Below are positions 1 through 7,643 of a DNA stretch of 17,975 nucleotides, one piece after another. The stretch is from Myxococcales bacterium (lineage in GTDB: Bacteria > Myxococcota > Bradymonadia > UBA7976 > UBA1532). Below the pieces are notes generated by a model that saw only the letters and a program-made list of their open reading frames with translations, made no database searches and was not told the DNA's origin. Location of the stretch: positions 1 through 17,975 of the forward strand of contig JAGQJJ010000010.1 of assembly GCA_020430675.1 (NCBI GenBank). The letters are read 5' to 3'. How positions within the stretch are numbered: position 1 is the first letter of the stretch; each line of letters begins with the position of its first letter. The position numbers and the translations under genes are program-made.

Positions 1-262
1 TGCCAAGGGCCACAAAGACGCGATGGGTGGCCTCGGCGACCGAGCGGCTGACCGCGTCGCCCGCCGCCCGGTGATGTCGCAACGCGCGATCGCGGGCCGC
101 ATCGGCGCCGGCCCGCAGGTCGCAGATGCTGGCCTGCAGCGCGGCGCGCTGGGCCAGCGTCAACAACAGATGCGGTCCGTGCCCACCGTCACGCGCAGGG
201 CGGGGCGACGCGGGCAGGGCACGGGCAGACGGGTTCGGCTTCGTCTCGGTGGCGAGTTCCAT
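1..262 (-). CDS. Unidentified protein, N-terminal 87 residues (runs off left edge)
   Basis: I do not recognise this gene. The reverse strand reads open from an ATG at 262 to the window edge, giving 87 residues that begin MELATETKPNPSARAL. A strong Shine-Dalgarno sequence, GAGGAG, lies 5 bases before the ATG and is the main reason to accept the start. The first 30 or so residues are rich in Pro, Ala and charged residues and are probably disordered. From about residue 32 the sequence becomes an Ala/Arg/Leu-rich segment (LLLTLAQRAALQ, then RDRALRHHRAAGDAV) that should form long amphipathic helices. No signal peptide or membrane segment is visible. It is the next gene after the F420-reductase-like gene on the same strand, but a 143-base gap separates them, so it may have its own promoter. 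The function cannot be inferred from this fragment. Confidence 0.6.
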   Translation of the reverse strand, partial: MELATETKPNPSARALPASPRPARDGGHGPHLLLTLAQRAALQASICDLRAGADAARDRALRHHRAAGDAVSRSVAEATHRVFVALG

Positions 263-331
263 GGGTGCTCCTCGATGTCGGTTTCGTGGAGGAAAACCCG
301 TATGCGCCGTCCAGGTTGCGGCGCCGCGTCG

Positions 332-347
332 ATTTTTTGCACAAAAT
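332..347 (-). promoter_or_regulatory. AT-rich dyad upstream of the leftmost gene
   Basis: The 143-base gap between the reductase stop (406) and the leftmost gene (262) holds an AT-rich island in otherwise very GC-rich DNA. On the minus strand it reads ATTTTGTGCAAAAAAT and contains a TTTTG-TG-CAAAA inverted repeat. It lies about 70 to 85 bases before the ATG at 262, where a promoter or operator would be expected. I cannot find a convincing -10/-35 pair, so this is a position-and-composition call only. Confidence 0.25.
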
Positions 348-405
348 GCTCGGCGATGGCGCGACCGCCAGGTTCAGCGCGGGCTTCGCCTTCGCAGCGG
401 TACGG

Positions 406-1026
406 TCACCGCCGCAGCAGCGCCAACGCGATGTCGCGGCCGTGGCCGCGCACCAGGGCGAGGTCGATCCAGAGCAGCGCCAGCGGTTCGAGCAGGCGGG
501 CGCGCAGCAGCGGACCACAATGCAGCGCGTCGAAGCCCAGATCGCCGGCGAGCTGCAACGCGACCTGGCTGGCGTTTTCGTCGTCGCCGCACACAAACAT
601 CGCCGCCGGCGTCGTGCCATAGAGCGGGTTGGCCATGTTCTCGACGCCGGTGCTGTTGAACACCTTGACCACCTTGGCGCTCTTGGCCCAGCGCTGCACC
701 TGCTCGGCGCCCGAGTCGGTGTGGCCGTGGGTCAGCGTCAGGCCGGGGCCGATGGGGTTGGTGCAGTCGAGCAGGGGCTTGCCGCCGAAGTCGCCGGCGG
801 CGGCCAGCGCCGACTCGGCCGCGCCCCAGGGCACCGTGAGCAGCGCGGCGTCGGTGGCGGCGACGGCGGCGGCGATGGGCTCAACGCCGGCGCCTTCTTT
901 GCGCAGGCGGTCGTATTTGGCGTCGGCCGGGTTGCGCACGCCATAGGTGATGGCATGGCCGGCGCGGGTGAAGCCGCGACCGAGGGTGGTGCCCACGTTG
1001 CCGGCGCCGAGGATGGCGATCTTCAT
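406..1026 (-). CDS. NADP-dependent oxidoreductase, F420-dependent NADP reductase-like family
   Basis: This 206-residue protein begins MKIAILGAGNVGTTLGRGF, a Rossmann dinucleotide-binding motif (GAGNVG, residues 7-12). It continues with the features of the F420_oxidored family: a YGVRNP turn after the second strand, ALLTVPWGAAESAL, LLDCTNP (residues 86-91) and VFNSTGVENM (122-131). Members reduce NADP with coenzyme F420 or act as F420-independent reductases. The sequence does not show which, and no F420 biosynthesis gene is in the window. The length is normal for the family. The start is supported by GGAGG six bases before the ATG. It follows the nitronate monooxygenase-like gene by 27 bases and is probably the last gene of the symporter/HAD/monooxygenase operon. 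No signal peptide is seen, so it should be cytoplasmic. The family call is firm; the substrate is unknown. Confidence 0.85.
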   Translation of the reverse strand: MKIAILGAGNVGTTLGRGFTRAGHAITYGVRNPADAKYDRLRKEGAGVEPIAAAVAATDAALLTVPWGAAESALAAAGDFGGKPLLDCTNPIGPGLTLTHGHTDSGAEQVQRWAKSAKVVKVFNSTGVENMANPLYGTTPAAMFVCGDDENASQVALQLAGDLGFDALHCGPLLRARLLEPLALLWIDLALVRGHGRDIALALLRR

Positions 1027-1053
1027 GGCATGCCTCCGTTCAAAGGATGGCGC

Positions 1054-2037
1054 TTACGCCGCGGCCGAGAGGCGCGCGGCAAAACGACGGACGATCTCTG
1101 CGGCCGGCTCGATGGCATGGATGCCATCGACGCTGCGGCCCGCCTGGTAGTAATCGCGATAGCCGGCCCCCTGCAACGACGAGCGCTTGAGGGCCATGAT
1201 CGAGCGCACGCTGTAGATCATGCGGGCGTAGTGCTTGAGCTTCGGGTGTCGCAGCATGCGGCGCATGATCGGGCCGGCGTCGGTGCCGGTCTTCTCGATG
1301 TACGGCGTCTTGATCACCGCCACCGGAACGCCGCTGATGCGCGTGGTGAGCACGATGTCGTCAGCGTGTGCCTTGAGGATGGCCTGCTTGTACTCAACGT
1401 GGGCCTGACACTCTTCGGTGGCGATGAAGCGCGTGCCCAGCTGGCAGGCGGCATAGCCCAGGTCGAGGGCGCGGGCGAAGTCATCGGCGTCTCCGATGCC
1501 GCCGGCGCAGACCAAAGGCACGCCCAGGTCGTTCAGCTCGGCGTAGAGCCGGTCGGGCGTCTGGTCGCCCGCGTGGCCACCGGCCCGTGAGTTGACGCAG
1601 ATGAGGCCGTCGACCTGATGTTCGAGCGCCTTTTCCGCCCAGCGGCGGTTGGTGATGTCGTGGTAGACCACCCCGCCGACGGCGTGCACGGCTTCGACGA
1701 CCCAGCGCGGGTTGCCCAGCGCCGTCACGAAGAAGCGCACCCCCTCTTCGAGCGCGATGTCGACCCATTTGCGCATGCGATCGGAGTAGACCTTCGATGA
1801 CTTCTCGACGATGGCATTGAAGCCCACCGGCCGACCGCCCGAGAGCCGGTTGATCAGGCGGATGCCTTCGCGCAGATCGTGGCCGTGCACATAGCTCAGC
1901 GAAATGGGCTGTATGACACCCAGCGCGCCGGCGGCCGAGACCGCGGCGACCAGCTCGGGGTTCGAGCAGGGGTACATGGCGCCGCAGATCAATGGGATCT
2001 CGACGCCGGCATGGGTGGTGAAGACGGTCTTTCTCAT
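1054..2037 (-). CDS. Nitronate monooxygenase (2-nitropropane dioxygenase) family flavoprotein
   Basis: This 327-residue TIM-barrel FMN enzyme belongs to the nitronate monooxygenase/FabK-type superfamily. Characteristic segments are IPLICGAMYPCSNPELVAAV near the N terminus, AGALGVI (36-42), the phosphate-binding AGGHAG (152-157) whose His155 matches the family's catalytic His, VPLVCAGGIGDADDFARAL (173-191) and QLGTRFIATEE (199-209). Nitronate monooxygenases oxidise alkyl nitronates with O2. Many genomic members have other, unknown substrates, and FabK enoyl-ACP reductases share the fold. The long insertion after residue 240 and the YQAGRSVDGIHAIEPAAEIV tail fit the nitronate monooxygenase side better. 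Its ATG overlaps the stop of the HAD gene in an ATGA arrangement (2034-2037), indicating translational coupling, and the reductase follows 27 bases later. It is presumably cytoplasmic. The physiological substrate is unknown. Confidence 0.85.
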   Translation of the reverse strand: MRKTVFTTHAGVEIPLICGAMYPCSNPELVAAVSAAGALGVIQPISLSYVHGHDLREGIRLINRLSGGRPVGFNAIVEKSSKVYSDRMRKWVDIALEEGVRFFVTALGNPRWVVEAVHAVGGVVYHDITNRRWAEKALEHQVDGLICVNSRAGGHAGDQTPDRLYAELNDLGVPLVCAGGIGDADDFARALDLGYAACQLGTRFIATEECQAHVEYKQAILKAHADDIVLTTRISGVPVAVIKTPYIEKTGTDAGPIMRRMLRHPKLKHYARMIYSVRSIMALKRSSLQGAGYRDYYQAGRSVDGIHAIEPAAEIVRRFAARLSAAA

Positions 2038-2837
2038 CGCTGGCTCAACTGCTGAAGGGCGGCGCGCACGCCGTGTTCGTGCACTGTGGGCACGGTGGGG
2101 AATCGCTGGCGCAGCGCGGCGGGCGCGTCGCCCATGACAAAGGGGTGGCCGACGGCTTCGAGCACCGGCAGATCATTGGCCGCGTCACCGATGGCCGCGC
2201 AGTCGGCGAGGTCGACGCCGAGGCGGGCGGCGACAAAGCGCGCCGCGTCGCCCTTGTCGACGCCCTGGCGGGTCAACGTGAGGAAATGCGCGCCGGGCAT
2301 GGCATGGCTGTCGGCGATGGCACCGAAGCAACCTTCGGGCAGCTCGGCGAGCAGTTGTCGGGCGACGGCGTCGTCTTCGGTGACCCACTGCGCCTTGATG
2401 ATCGGCTCGCGCTCGATGAGCGCGGCCAGATCGGCGAAGCGACCCGCGAAGCCCAGCAGCGTCTGGTGCTGGCGATAGAGCCGGGTGTCGCGCTCGGCGA
2501 AGAGCGTCGTGGGCGTATACAGCTCGAAGGTATGGCCTTCGCGGCGGGCGCGGTCGAGCAGCGCCTTGAGCGCGGCGACCGGCATTGCTTCAGCGCGCAG
2601 CAGGCCGCCGTTGCCGGTGAGCACGCCCGCGCCGCCGTGAAAGATATGCGGTGTGTCGGGCCCGAGCTTCGCGGCCAGGCGACCGGCGACCCCACCGGCT
2701 GGGCGGCCGGTGCAGACGCTGAGCACGGTGCCTGCGTCACGGGCGGCGTCGAGCGCGGGCCACAGCGCGGGGTGCACGTCGGCCGACGGGCCGATGAGGG
2801 TGCCATCGAGGTCGAGGAAGACGAGCGGGCAGGCCAT
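2034..2837 (-). CDS. HAD-superfamily phosphatase, Cof/IIB type
   Basis: This 267-residue protein begins MACPLVFLDLDGTLIGPSAD. Asp9 and Asp11 of the DxDGT motif are the nucleophile and acid/base. Motif II is SVCTGRP (40-46), the motif III Lys is Lys195 (GVDKGDAAR), and motif IV is IGDAANDLPVLEA (216-228). The roughly 110-residue insert between motifs II and III is a C2-type cap, as in Cof, sucrose-phosphate and mannosyl-phosphoglycerate phosphatases, so the substrate is likely a sugar phosphate or similar small molecule. The open frame extends upstream to 2981, but I chose the ATG at 2837 because the conserved first strand starts there. Its A is shared with the symporter's TGA (TGATG), which implies translational coupling. 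The 3' end overlaps the monooxygenase start by 4 bases. Pairing with a transporter suggests that it acts on a metabolite of the imported solute, but this is inference. Confidence 0.88.
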   Translation of the reverse strand: MACPLVFLDLDGTLIGPSADVHPALWPALDAARDAGTVLSVCTGRPAGGVAGRLAAKLGPDTPHIFHGGAGVLTGNGGLLRAEAMPVAALKALLDRARREGHTFELYTPTTLFAERDTRLYRQHQTLLGFAGRFADLAALIEREPIIKAQWVTEDDAVARQLLAELPEGCFGAIADSHAMPGAHFLTLTRQGVDKGDAARFVAARLGVDLADCAAIGDAANDLPVLEAVGHPFVMGDAPAALRQRFPTVPTVHEHGVRAALQQLSQR

Positions 2838-4900
2838 CAGCCGATGAGCTCGACGATCACCGGGCCGCCGCGGCGGGCGGCGCGGGTGCGCATCTGCGGG
2901 CCAAGTCCGATCGCAAGCCCGTCGCCGGGGGCGGGGTCGTCGGCGATGGTGCCATGCAGGGAACGCAGGCCGCCAAACCACCAGCGGCGGTCCGAGACCA
3001 GCACGCGCTGGCCGGGGCGGGCGCCGAGCGCGGCGCGTGCGGCTTCGGTGAGGTGCACGATCAGGTCGCCGGTCTCGGCGTCTTCGGCCTCGTTGGCGTC
3101 AGCCCGCACCTCGGCGCGAATCTTCGTCGCCGGCTGGTACAGCTCGGCCGCCGCGCGCGGCGCAAACGCCGCCGAGGTGGCGTGGGTCAGCCCGCGCAGA
3201 CTGGCCGGGTCGCGCGGCTTGGTCACCAGCGTGACAACCACCGCGATGACGGCGCTGGCGACCAGACCGAAGAGCGCGCGGGTGAACTGGTAGACCTTGG
3301 CGCCCGCGAGCAGGCCGGCGTCGGCGGGCAGCTCGATCGCCGGCACCCCGTGCGCGAAGGGCGCCACCATCTGCGGGAAGACCACCGAGAGCAGGACCAT
3401 GCCGAAGCCGCCCACCACCGTCGCGACGGCCGCGGCCGAGGTGTACCGCGGCCAGAGCATGGCACAGAAGACGGCGATGACCAGCGGCGGGGTGGTCGCC
3501 GCGGTGAAGGCGCCGTGCGCGCTGTAGATCGAGTCGAAACTCATGAAGACCGGCACCAGCGCCACGCCGACCAGCGTCACGATGATCGAGGTGTTGCGAG
3601 CGATCTTCAGGTAGTAGCGGTCGGGCCGTTTCGGCCGAACATAGGGTCGCCACACGTCGTTGACCGCGATGGCCGCGACGGCGGTGATCAGGGTGTCGAC
3701 CGTCGACATCAACGCCGCGGTCAGGGCGGCCATGATCAGGCCGAAGACGCCGGGCGAACAGAGCACCGCCGAGACCTGGAAGAAGGCGTCGCTCGGGTTC
3801 TCGATCTTGGGCAACAAGCCGGCGCTGGTCATCGCCGCGCCGACCCAGCCGCCCGAAGCGACGACCACCGCGGCGATGGGCATCAGCACCAGCGCGGTGG
3901 CGACGATGGCGCGCTTGCCCTCGTTGACCGAGCGCGCCGACAGGAAGCGCATCATCACGCCCTGATTGAGAAAATAGAACACCGCGCTGTTGGCCATGGC
4001 GTCTTGCCAGAACACGCCGACCATTGAATATGACGGGTCGGTATTGAAGTTCGGGAAGGCCATGCGATGGTCCGGCGGCAGCGCCGACCAGAAGTTGCCG
4101 AAGCCGCCCAGGGCGTTGATGCCGAGGAAGAAGAGCAGCCCGCCGGCGGCGATCAACATGATGCCTTGGAAGAGATCGGTGACGATGACCGAGGTCTGTC
4201 CGCCCCAGGTCACATAGACCGCCGAGATCGCGGCGACCACGCAGGCCGAGGACAGGATCTGCCAGCCGATCAACTGGTGCAGCACCTTGCCCATGGTGAA
4301 CAGGTTGATGCCGATATAACCCACCAGGTAGATGAGCAGCAGCGCCGTCACGGTCAGCCGCGCGGCTTTGCCGAAGCGGCGCTCGAAGTACTCGGGGATC
4401 GAGATCACCCGGCTGAAGAAGATGATCGGCAGCCAGCCAAACAGGAAGAGCGGCAGCCAGAACCAGTCGTTGAGATAAGTCTGGCTGCTGGCGATACCAT
4501 ACTTATAAGCAACGCGACTGTACTTCACAAACGAGAACGAGCCGACGATGGTCGCCACCAGCGACATGGTGATGAACCACCACGAGAAGCGCTGGCCGCC
4601 GAAGAAGAAGTCGTGGGTCGACTTGTTGTTCCGCCCGAACCAGGTGCCGACGGCGAGGATGGCCAGGAAGTAGCCGATCATCACCCCGTAGTCGAGCGCG
4701 GTGCCGACCGACTTCTGCGGCAGCGGCTCGGCGTGGCCGGTGACATGCGGCGCCGACGGCGCGACGAACTGCAGGTAGCCTTGCAGCGCCATGAAAAAGG
4801 CGAGGCCGCCGAGCATGAGCAGCAGATTGCGGCGCGGCGCGCCCGCGCGCAGCCCGACATAGCCGGCGCGATGGGCGAAGAAGAGGCCGATGGCGAGCAC
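2837..4900 (-). CDS. Sodium:solute symporter (SSS/SLC5 family) with C-terminal soluble tail
   Basis: This is a polytopic inner-membrane protein of 687 residues from a GTG at 4900. The SSS core starts near residue 67 (ALDYGVMIGYFLAILAVGTWFG) and contains the family segments THDFFFGGQRFSWW (95-108), SFVKYSRVAYKYG (123-135) and VISIPEYFERRFG (165-177), followed by many hydrophobic helices. Family members import sugars, amino acids, carboxylates or similar solutes with Na+. The substrate is not evident. Two extras are visible: N-terminal hydrophobic segments before the core, and a hydrophilic tail of about 117 residues (571-687). The start is uncertain. The frame stays open to 5038 and the translation just upstream (TLPYVYQYAVGGL) completes a membrane helix, but there is no in-frame ATG, GTG or TTG there and the GTG at 4900 lacks a Shine-Dalgarno. 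It follows the protease gene closely and is coupled to the HAD gene by TGATG. Confidence 0.88.
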   Translation of the reverse strand: MLAIGLFFAHRAGYVGLRAGAPRRNLLLMLGGLAFFMALQGYLQFVAPSAPHVTGHAEPLPQKSVGTALDYGVMIGYFLAILAVGTWFGRNNKSTHDFFFGGQRFSWWFITMSLVATIVGSFSFVKYSRVAYKYGIASSQTYLNDWFWLPLFLFGWLPIIFFSRVISIPEYFERRFGKAARLTVTALLLIYLVGYIGINLFTMGKVLHQLIGWQILSSACVVAAISAVYVTWGGQTSVIVTDLFQGIMLIAAGGLLFFLGINALGGFGNFWSALPPDHRMAFPNFNTDPSYSMVGVFWQDAMANSAVFYFLNQGVMMRFLSARSVNEGKRAIVATALVLMPIAAVVVASGGWVGAAMTSAGLLPKIENPSDAFFQVSAVLCSPGVFGLIMAALTAALMSTVDTLITAVAAIAVNDVWRPYVRPKRPDRYYLKIARNTSIIVTLVGVALVPVFMSFDSIYSAHGAFTAATTPPLVIAVFCAMLWPRYTSAAAVATVVGGFGMVLLSVVFPQMVAPFAHGVPAIELPADAGLLAGAKVYQFTRALFGLVASAVIAVVVTLVTKPRDPASLRGLTHATSAAFAPRAAAELYQPATKIRAEVRADANEAEDAETGDLIVHLTEAARAALGARPGQRVLVSDRRWWFGGLRSLHGTIADDPAPGDGLAIGLGPQMRTRAARRGGPVIVELIG

Positions 4901-4970
4901 GAGGCCGCCGACGGCGTATTGATAGACGTAGGGCAGCGTGGCGGCATCCGTGGCCGCGAACCGTATTGCG

Positions 4971-7583
4971 TCAGCGGTGCCGATGCAACGGCTTCCGCCG
5001 GCGCAGGCCGACCAGGGCGAGCAACAGGAGCAAGGGGCTCAAGCCGGAATCGCCCCCGCCGACGTCGCAGGCGCAGCCCGCGCCGCCGCCGCCGCCACCA
5101 CCGCCGCCGGGCTGTTCGCTGCCGCCGCCACCGGCGCCGCCCTGCCCACCGCCGCCGGCCCCGCCGATGCCGCCGTCGACGTCGATCACGCCCTGGTCGT
5201 TTTCGGACGGCCCGGCGTCTTCGCCGACACCGCCGTCATCTTCGGGGCAACGGCCGATATTGGGGTCGGTGTCGTCGCAGTCCTCGTCGGCGCAGATGCC
5301 GTCGCCGTCGGCATCGTCGGTGCCTTCGCAGACGAAGTCGCAGCCCTCGTCCGCCGAGCCGTCGCAGTCATTGTCCAATCCGTCGCCGCAGGTCTCGGTC
5401 TCGTCGCAGACGTCGCAGCCCTCGTCGTTGCGGCCGTCGCAGTCATCGTCGCCGCCGTCGCCGCACAGCTCATTGGCGCCCGGGAAGCGGCCGGGGTCGT
5501 GGTCATCGCAGTCGAAGCGCGAGCAGTAGCCATCGACGTCCTCGTCGATGCACTCATCGCAGCCTTCGTCGATGTTGCCATCGCAATTGTTGTCGATGCC
5601 ATCACCGCATCGCTCCTCGGCGCTGCGGTTCACGCTGGGGTTGGTGTCATCGCAGTCGGCGGGCACGCAGGCGCCGTCGCCGTCTTCGTCGGTGCAGACC
5701 GGGCAGCCTTCGTCGACCTGCGTGTCGCAGTCCTGGTCGATGCCATCGCCGCACTGCTCGCGGGCGCCGGGGCGCACCGTGGGATCGTCGTTGTCGCAGT
5801 CGTTCTCGCAGGCGCCGTCGTTGTCGCGGTCATCGCACGGGCGCACGCAGCCCTCGTCGGCGGCGCCGTCGCAGTCCTCGTCGACCTCGTTGCCGCACAG
5901 ATCCTGGGCGTCTTCATTGATGTTCGGGTCGCCGTCGTTGCAGTCGACGTCGGCGCAGAAGCCATCGCCGTCGACGTCATCGCAGCCGAGACAGGCGCCG
6001 AAAGGCAGCGACGAGTCATCGAACAGCGCACACGGGCCCAGCGCGCAGTCGGCGTTTTCGGTGCAGGCGGGCACGCATTCGCCGGCTGCGTTGTCGCCGA
6101 TGCAGATGGCGCCGTCGACGCACGAGATGGCGGTGGCATCGCAGGCGCGGCCGAGCGCGATGCCGTCGCTGTCTTCGCAGTAGGTGCGCGCCCAGGGCGC
6201 TGGGAAGCAGGCGGTGCCGCGCGGGCAGTCGCCGCCGGTGAGCGCGCAGTCATCGGGCGGCAGGCAGCGCGACCAGTGCGGCGCGCAGCGCGAGTAGAGG
6301 CAGACATCAAAATCGGGCGCGTCGCCGCAGGTGTCCTGGGCGCAGGTCACCAGCGCGTCGTAGGCGTTGCGCGCGTCGACGGTGCCGGATTGATAGCAGT
6401 TGAAGCCGCATTCCTGGTCACCCTCGCCGCAGGTCTGCAGGCAGTCGATCACCTCTTCGCAGGTCAGCTCGGCGGGGGGCGCGCCGTCGGTGAAGCAGGC
6501 GGTCACCTCGGCGACGCACTGATCGTTGACGCATTGGCCCCAGTCGGCCGCGTTGGCACAGCGGTTCTCGCCGCACGCGATGATGTCTTGATAGAGATCG
6601 AAGGCATGGGGGGTGACCGCCGAGAGGCAGCGGATGGGGCAAAGGTCGTCGTTGCCGCAGTCATTGAGGCAATTGGTCAGGTCAGCGCAGGTACCGCCGC
6701 AGGCGACGTTGTCACAGATGCCATCGGCCTGGCAGCCGGCGGCGCACTGGCACACCTGGGCGGGGCGGTCGCTGCAGGTCAGATCGCCGCCCATGACCGA
6801 AGACATCCAGGTGGCGTAGGCATCGACCCGCGTTTGCAGCGAGCTGACCAGGCAGGCGGGTTGCACGGCGGCGACGCTGCTGTTGACGCCGACCACGCGC
6901 CAGGCGCCGCCGACCTGCACCAGCCCGGGGCCGCCCGAGTCGCCGAAGCAGACGCCCGAGCCATCATGCGACGAGTTGTACATGGTGGCATACAGCTCGG
7001 CGAGGGTCAGCGAGGTCGAGCGCTTGATGCCCCCGCCGGTCTGCCGGTTGCCTTCGTTGACCCCGAAGCCGACGTAGAGCAGCTGGCGGCCAACCAGGGC
7101 GTTGGCGTCGCCGTCGAACGGCGCGTAGGGCGCCACGCCGGGCACTGCGTTGCGCAGCTCGATGAGCGCGATGTCATAGAGGCCCAGCTCGTCGTTGCCG
7201 TACAGCGGGTGCACGTGAAAGGTGCGAGACTGATAGAAGTCGCCCGGGGGTCGCTGCCCGCGGCGCGGGTTGGCGTCGGTGCCGACGTAGAAGTAGACCT
7301 GGGCCGGCCCGGCGCCTTGATCGCGCGCGCCGCCGATGCAGTGGGCGGCGGTCAGCACCCAGTTGGCCGCGATCAGCGTCGCCGAGCAGAACGAGCCGAC
7401 GTACTGCCGGCCGTCGTCGATCACCAGCGCGCCGACCGCGCTGTGGCCGGCTTCGTTCTGGCCGCCTACGATCGGGCGCTCGTTGTGGGTGACCGGCGCG
7501 GGCGCCGAGGGCGATGAATCGGTGCAGCCCGTCGCCGCGGCGACCAGGCCGAGCGCGAGCAGGACGCGGAAGCTTCGGGGCAT
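4971..7583 (-). CDS. Secreted S1-family serine protease with MopE-like repeats and MYXO-CTERM anchor
   Basis: This is an 870-residue exported protein. The ATG at 7583 is preceded by GGAG. An open frame continues upstream to 7850, but its translation is low-complexity Arg/Ser sequence. Residues 1-20 form a signal peptide ending in a lipobox-like ATGC (Cys20). The chymotrypsin-fold domain spans about 38-265 with IVGG at 38-41, His81 (LTAAHC), Asp137 (YDIAL) and Ser216 (GDSGGP). The residue matching trypsin Asp189 is Gly210, so cleavage after Arg/Lys is not expected. Residues 270-520 are Cys-rich, with many CxxxC pairs. Residues 524-779 carry DxDxDG/NDCDG calcium-binding repeats. A Gly-rich linker (805-835) leads to GCACD (836-840), a Leu-rich helix (850-860) and RRRK: a MYXO-CTERM signal, read by myxosortase for cell-surface anchoring. 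A role in surface proteolysis or predation is plausible but unproven. Its 3' end lies just before the symporter. Confidence 0.9.
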   Translation of the reverse strand: MPRSFRVLLALGLVAAATGCTDSSPSAPAPVTHNERPIVGGQNEAGHSAVGALVIDDGRQYVGSFCSATLIAANWVLTAAHCIGGARDQGAGPAQVYFYVGTDANPRRGQRPPGDFYQSRTFHVHPLYGNDELGLYDIALIELRNAVPGVAPYAPFDGDANALVGRQLLYVGFGVNEGNRQTGGGIKRSTSLTLAELYATMYNSSHDGSGVCFGDSGGPGLVQVGGAWRVVGVNSSVAAVQPACLVSSLQTRVDAYATWMSSVMGGDLTCSDRPAQVCQCAAGCQADGICDNVACGGTCADLTNCLNDCGNDDLCPIRCLSAVTPHAFDLYQDIIACGENRCANAADWGQCVNDQCVAEVTACFTDGAPPAELTCEEVIDCLQTCGEGDQECGFNCYQSGTVDARNAYDALVTCAQDTCGDAPDFDVCLYSRCAPHWSRCLPPDDCALTGGDCPRGTACFPAPWARTYCEDSDGIALGRACDATAISCVDGAICIGDNAAGECVPACTENADCALGPCALFDDSSLPFGACLGCDDVDGDGFCADVDCNDGDPNINEDAQDLCGNEVDEDCDGAADEGCVRPCDDRDNDGACENDCDNDDPTVRPGAREQCGDGIDQDCDTQVDEGCPVCTDEDGDGACVPADCDDTNPSVNRSAEERCGDGIDNNCDGNIDEGCDECIDEDVDGYCSRFDCDDHDPGRFPGANELCGDGGDDDCDGRNDEGCDVCDETETCGDGLDNDCDGSADEGCDFVCEGTDDADGDGICADEDCDDTDPNIGRCPEDDGGVGEDAGPSENDQGVIDVDGGIGGAGGGGQGGAGGGGSEQPGGGGGGGGGAGCACDVGGGDSGLSPLLLLLALVGLRRRKPLHRHR
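5247..6014 (-). repeat. Tandem MopE-like Cys/Asp repeat block inside the protease gene
   Basis: Six imperfect in-frame repeats of about 45 codons encode protease residues 524-779. Each full unit has a calcium-loop part such as DVDGDGFCADVDCNDGDPN, then an LCG.E.DEDCDGAADEGC-type part. Units begin near residues 524, 583, 630, 678, 726 (lacking its first half) and 752 (lacking its second half). GAC/GAT, TGC and GGC codons give strong periodicity and make long open frames on the opposite strand. Thrombospondin-type-3-like and MopE-type repeats bind calcium and rigidify secreted proteins. Such blocks are prone to copy-number variation by recombination. Confidence 0.85.
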
Positions 7584-7643
7584 GGCGCGATCTCCAGAGC
7601 CGAGGACGCGGCTTTTTAGCAAAGGCGGGGGGGTCGAATCAGC

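Noticed and set aside
265..1590. 441-codon plus-strand open frame across the reductase and monooxygenase genes
   Set aside because: It lies antisense to two genes with clear cofactor-binding motifs and has no recognisable domain.
1054..2037. FabK-type enoyl reductase as the identity of the monooxygenase-like gene
   Set aside because: FabK shares the fold and the AGGH loop, but the inserts, the C-terminal region and the absence of fatty-acid genes nearby fit the nitronate monooxygenase group better. It cannot be fully excluded.
5082..5171. GGC/GCC-rich simple repeat as a possible non-coding or recombination element
   Set aside because: It encodes the Gly-rich linker just before the MYXO-CTERM signal, in frame with the protease.
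4067..5920. 617-codon plus-strand open frame opposite the symporter and protease
   Set aside because: Its translation is Arg-rich and repetitive with no domain, and it spans the boundary of two well-supported minus-strand genes.
4938..7517. 859-codon open frame on the plus strand opposite the protease gene
   Set aside because: It is low-complexity Ala/Val/Gly/Asp sequence produced by the GAC/TGC/GGC codon pattern of the protease repeats read on the other strand. The minus strand has a complete protease with catalytic motifs, signal peptide and anchor.
7598..7617. Plus-strand hairpin AGCCG-loop-CGGCT followed by TTTTT
   Set aside because: It looks like an intrinsic terminator, but the stem is only 5 bp and no plus-strand gene ends there. 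On the minus strand it falls in the protease leader and carries no T-run.
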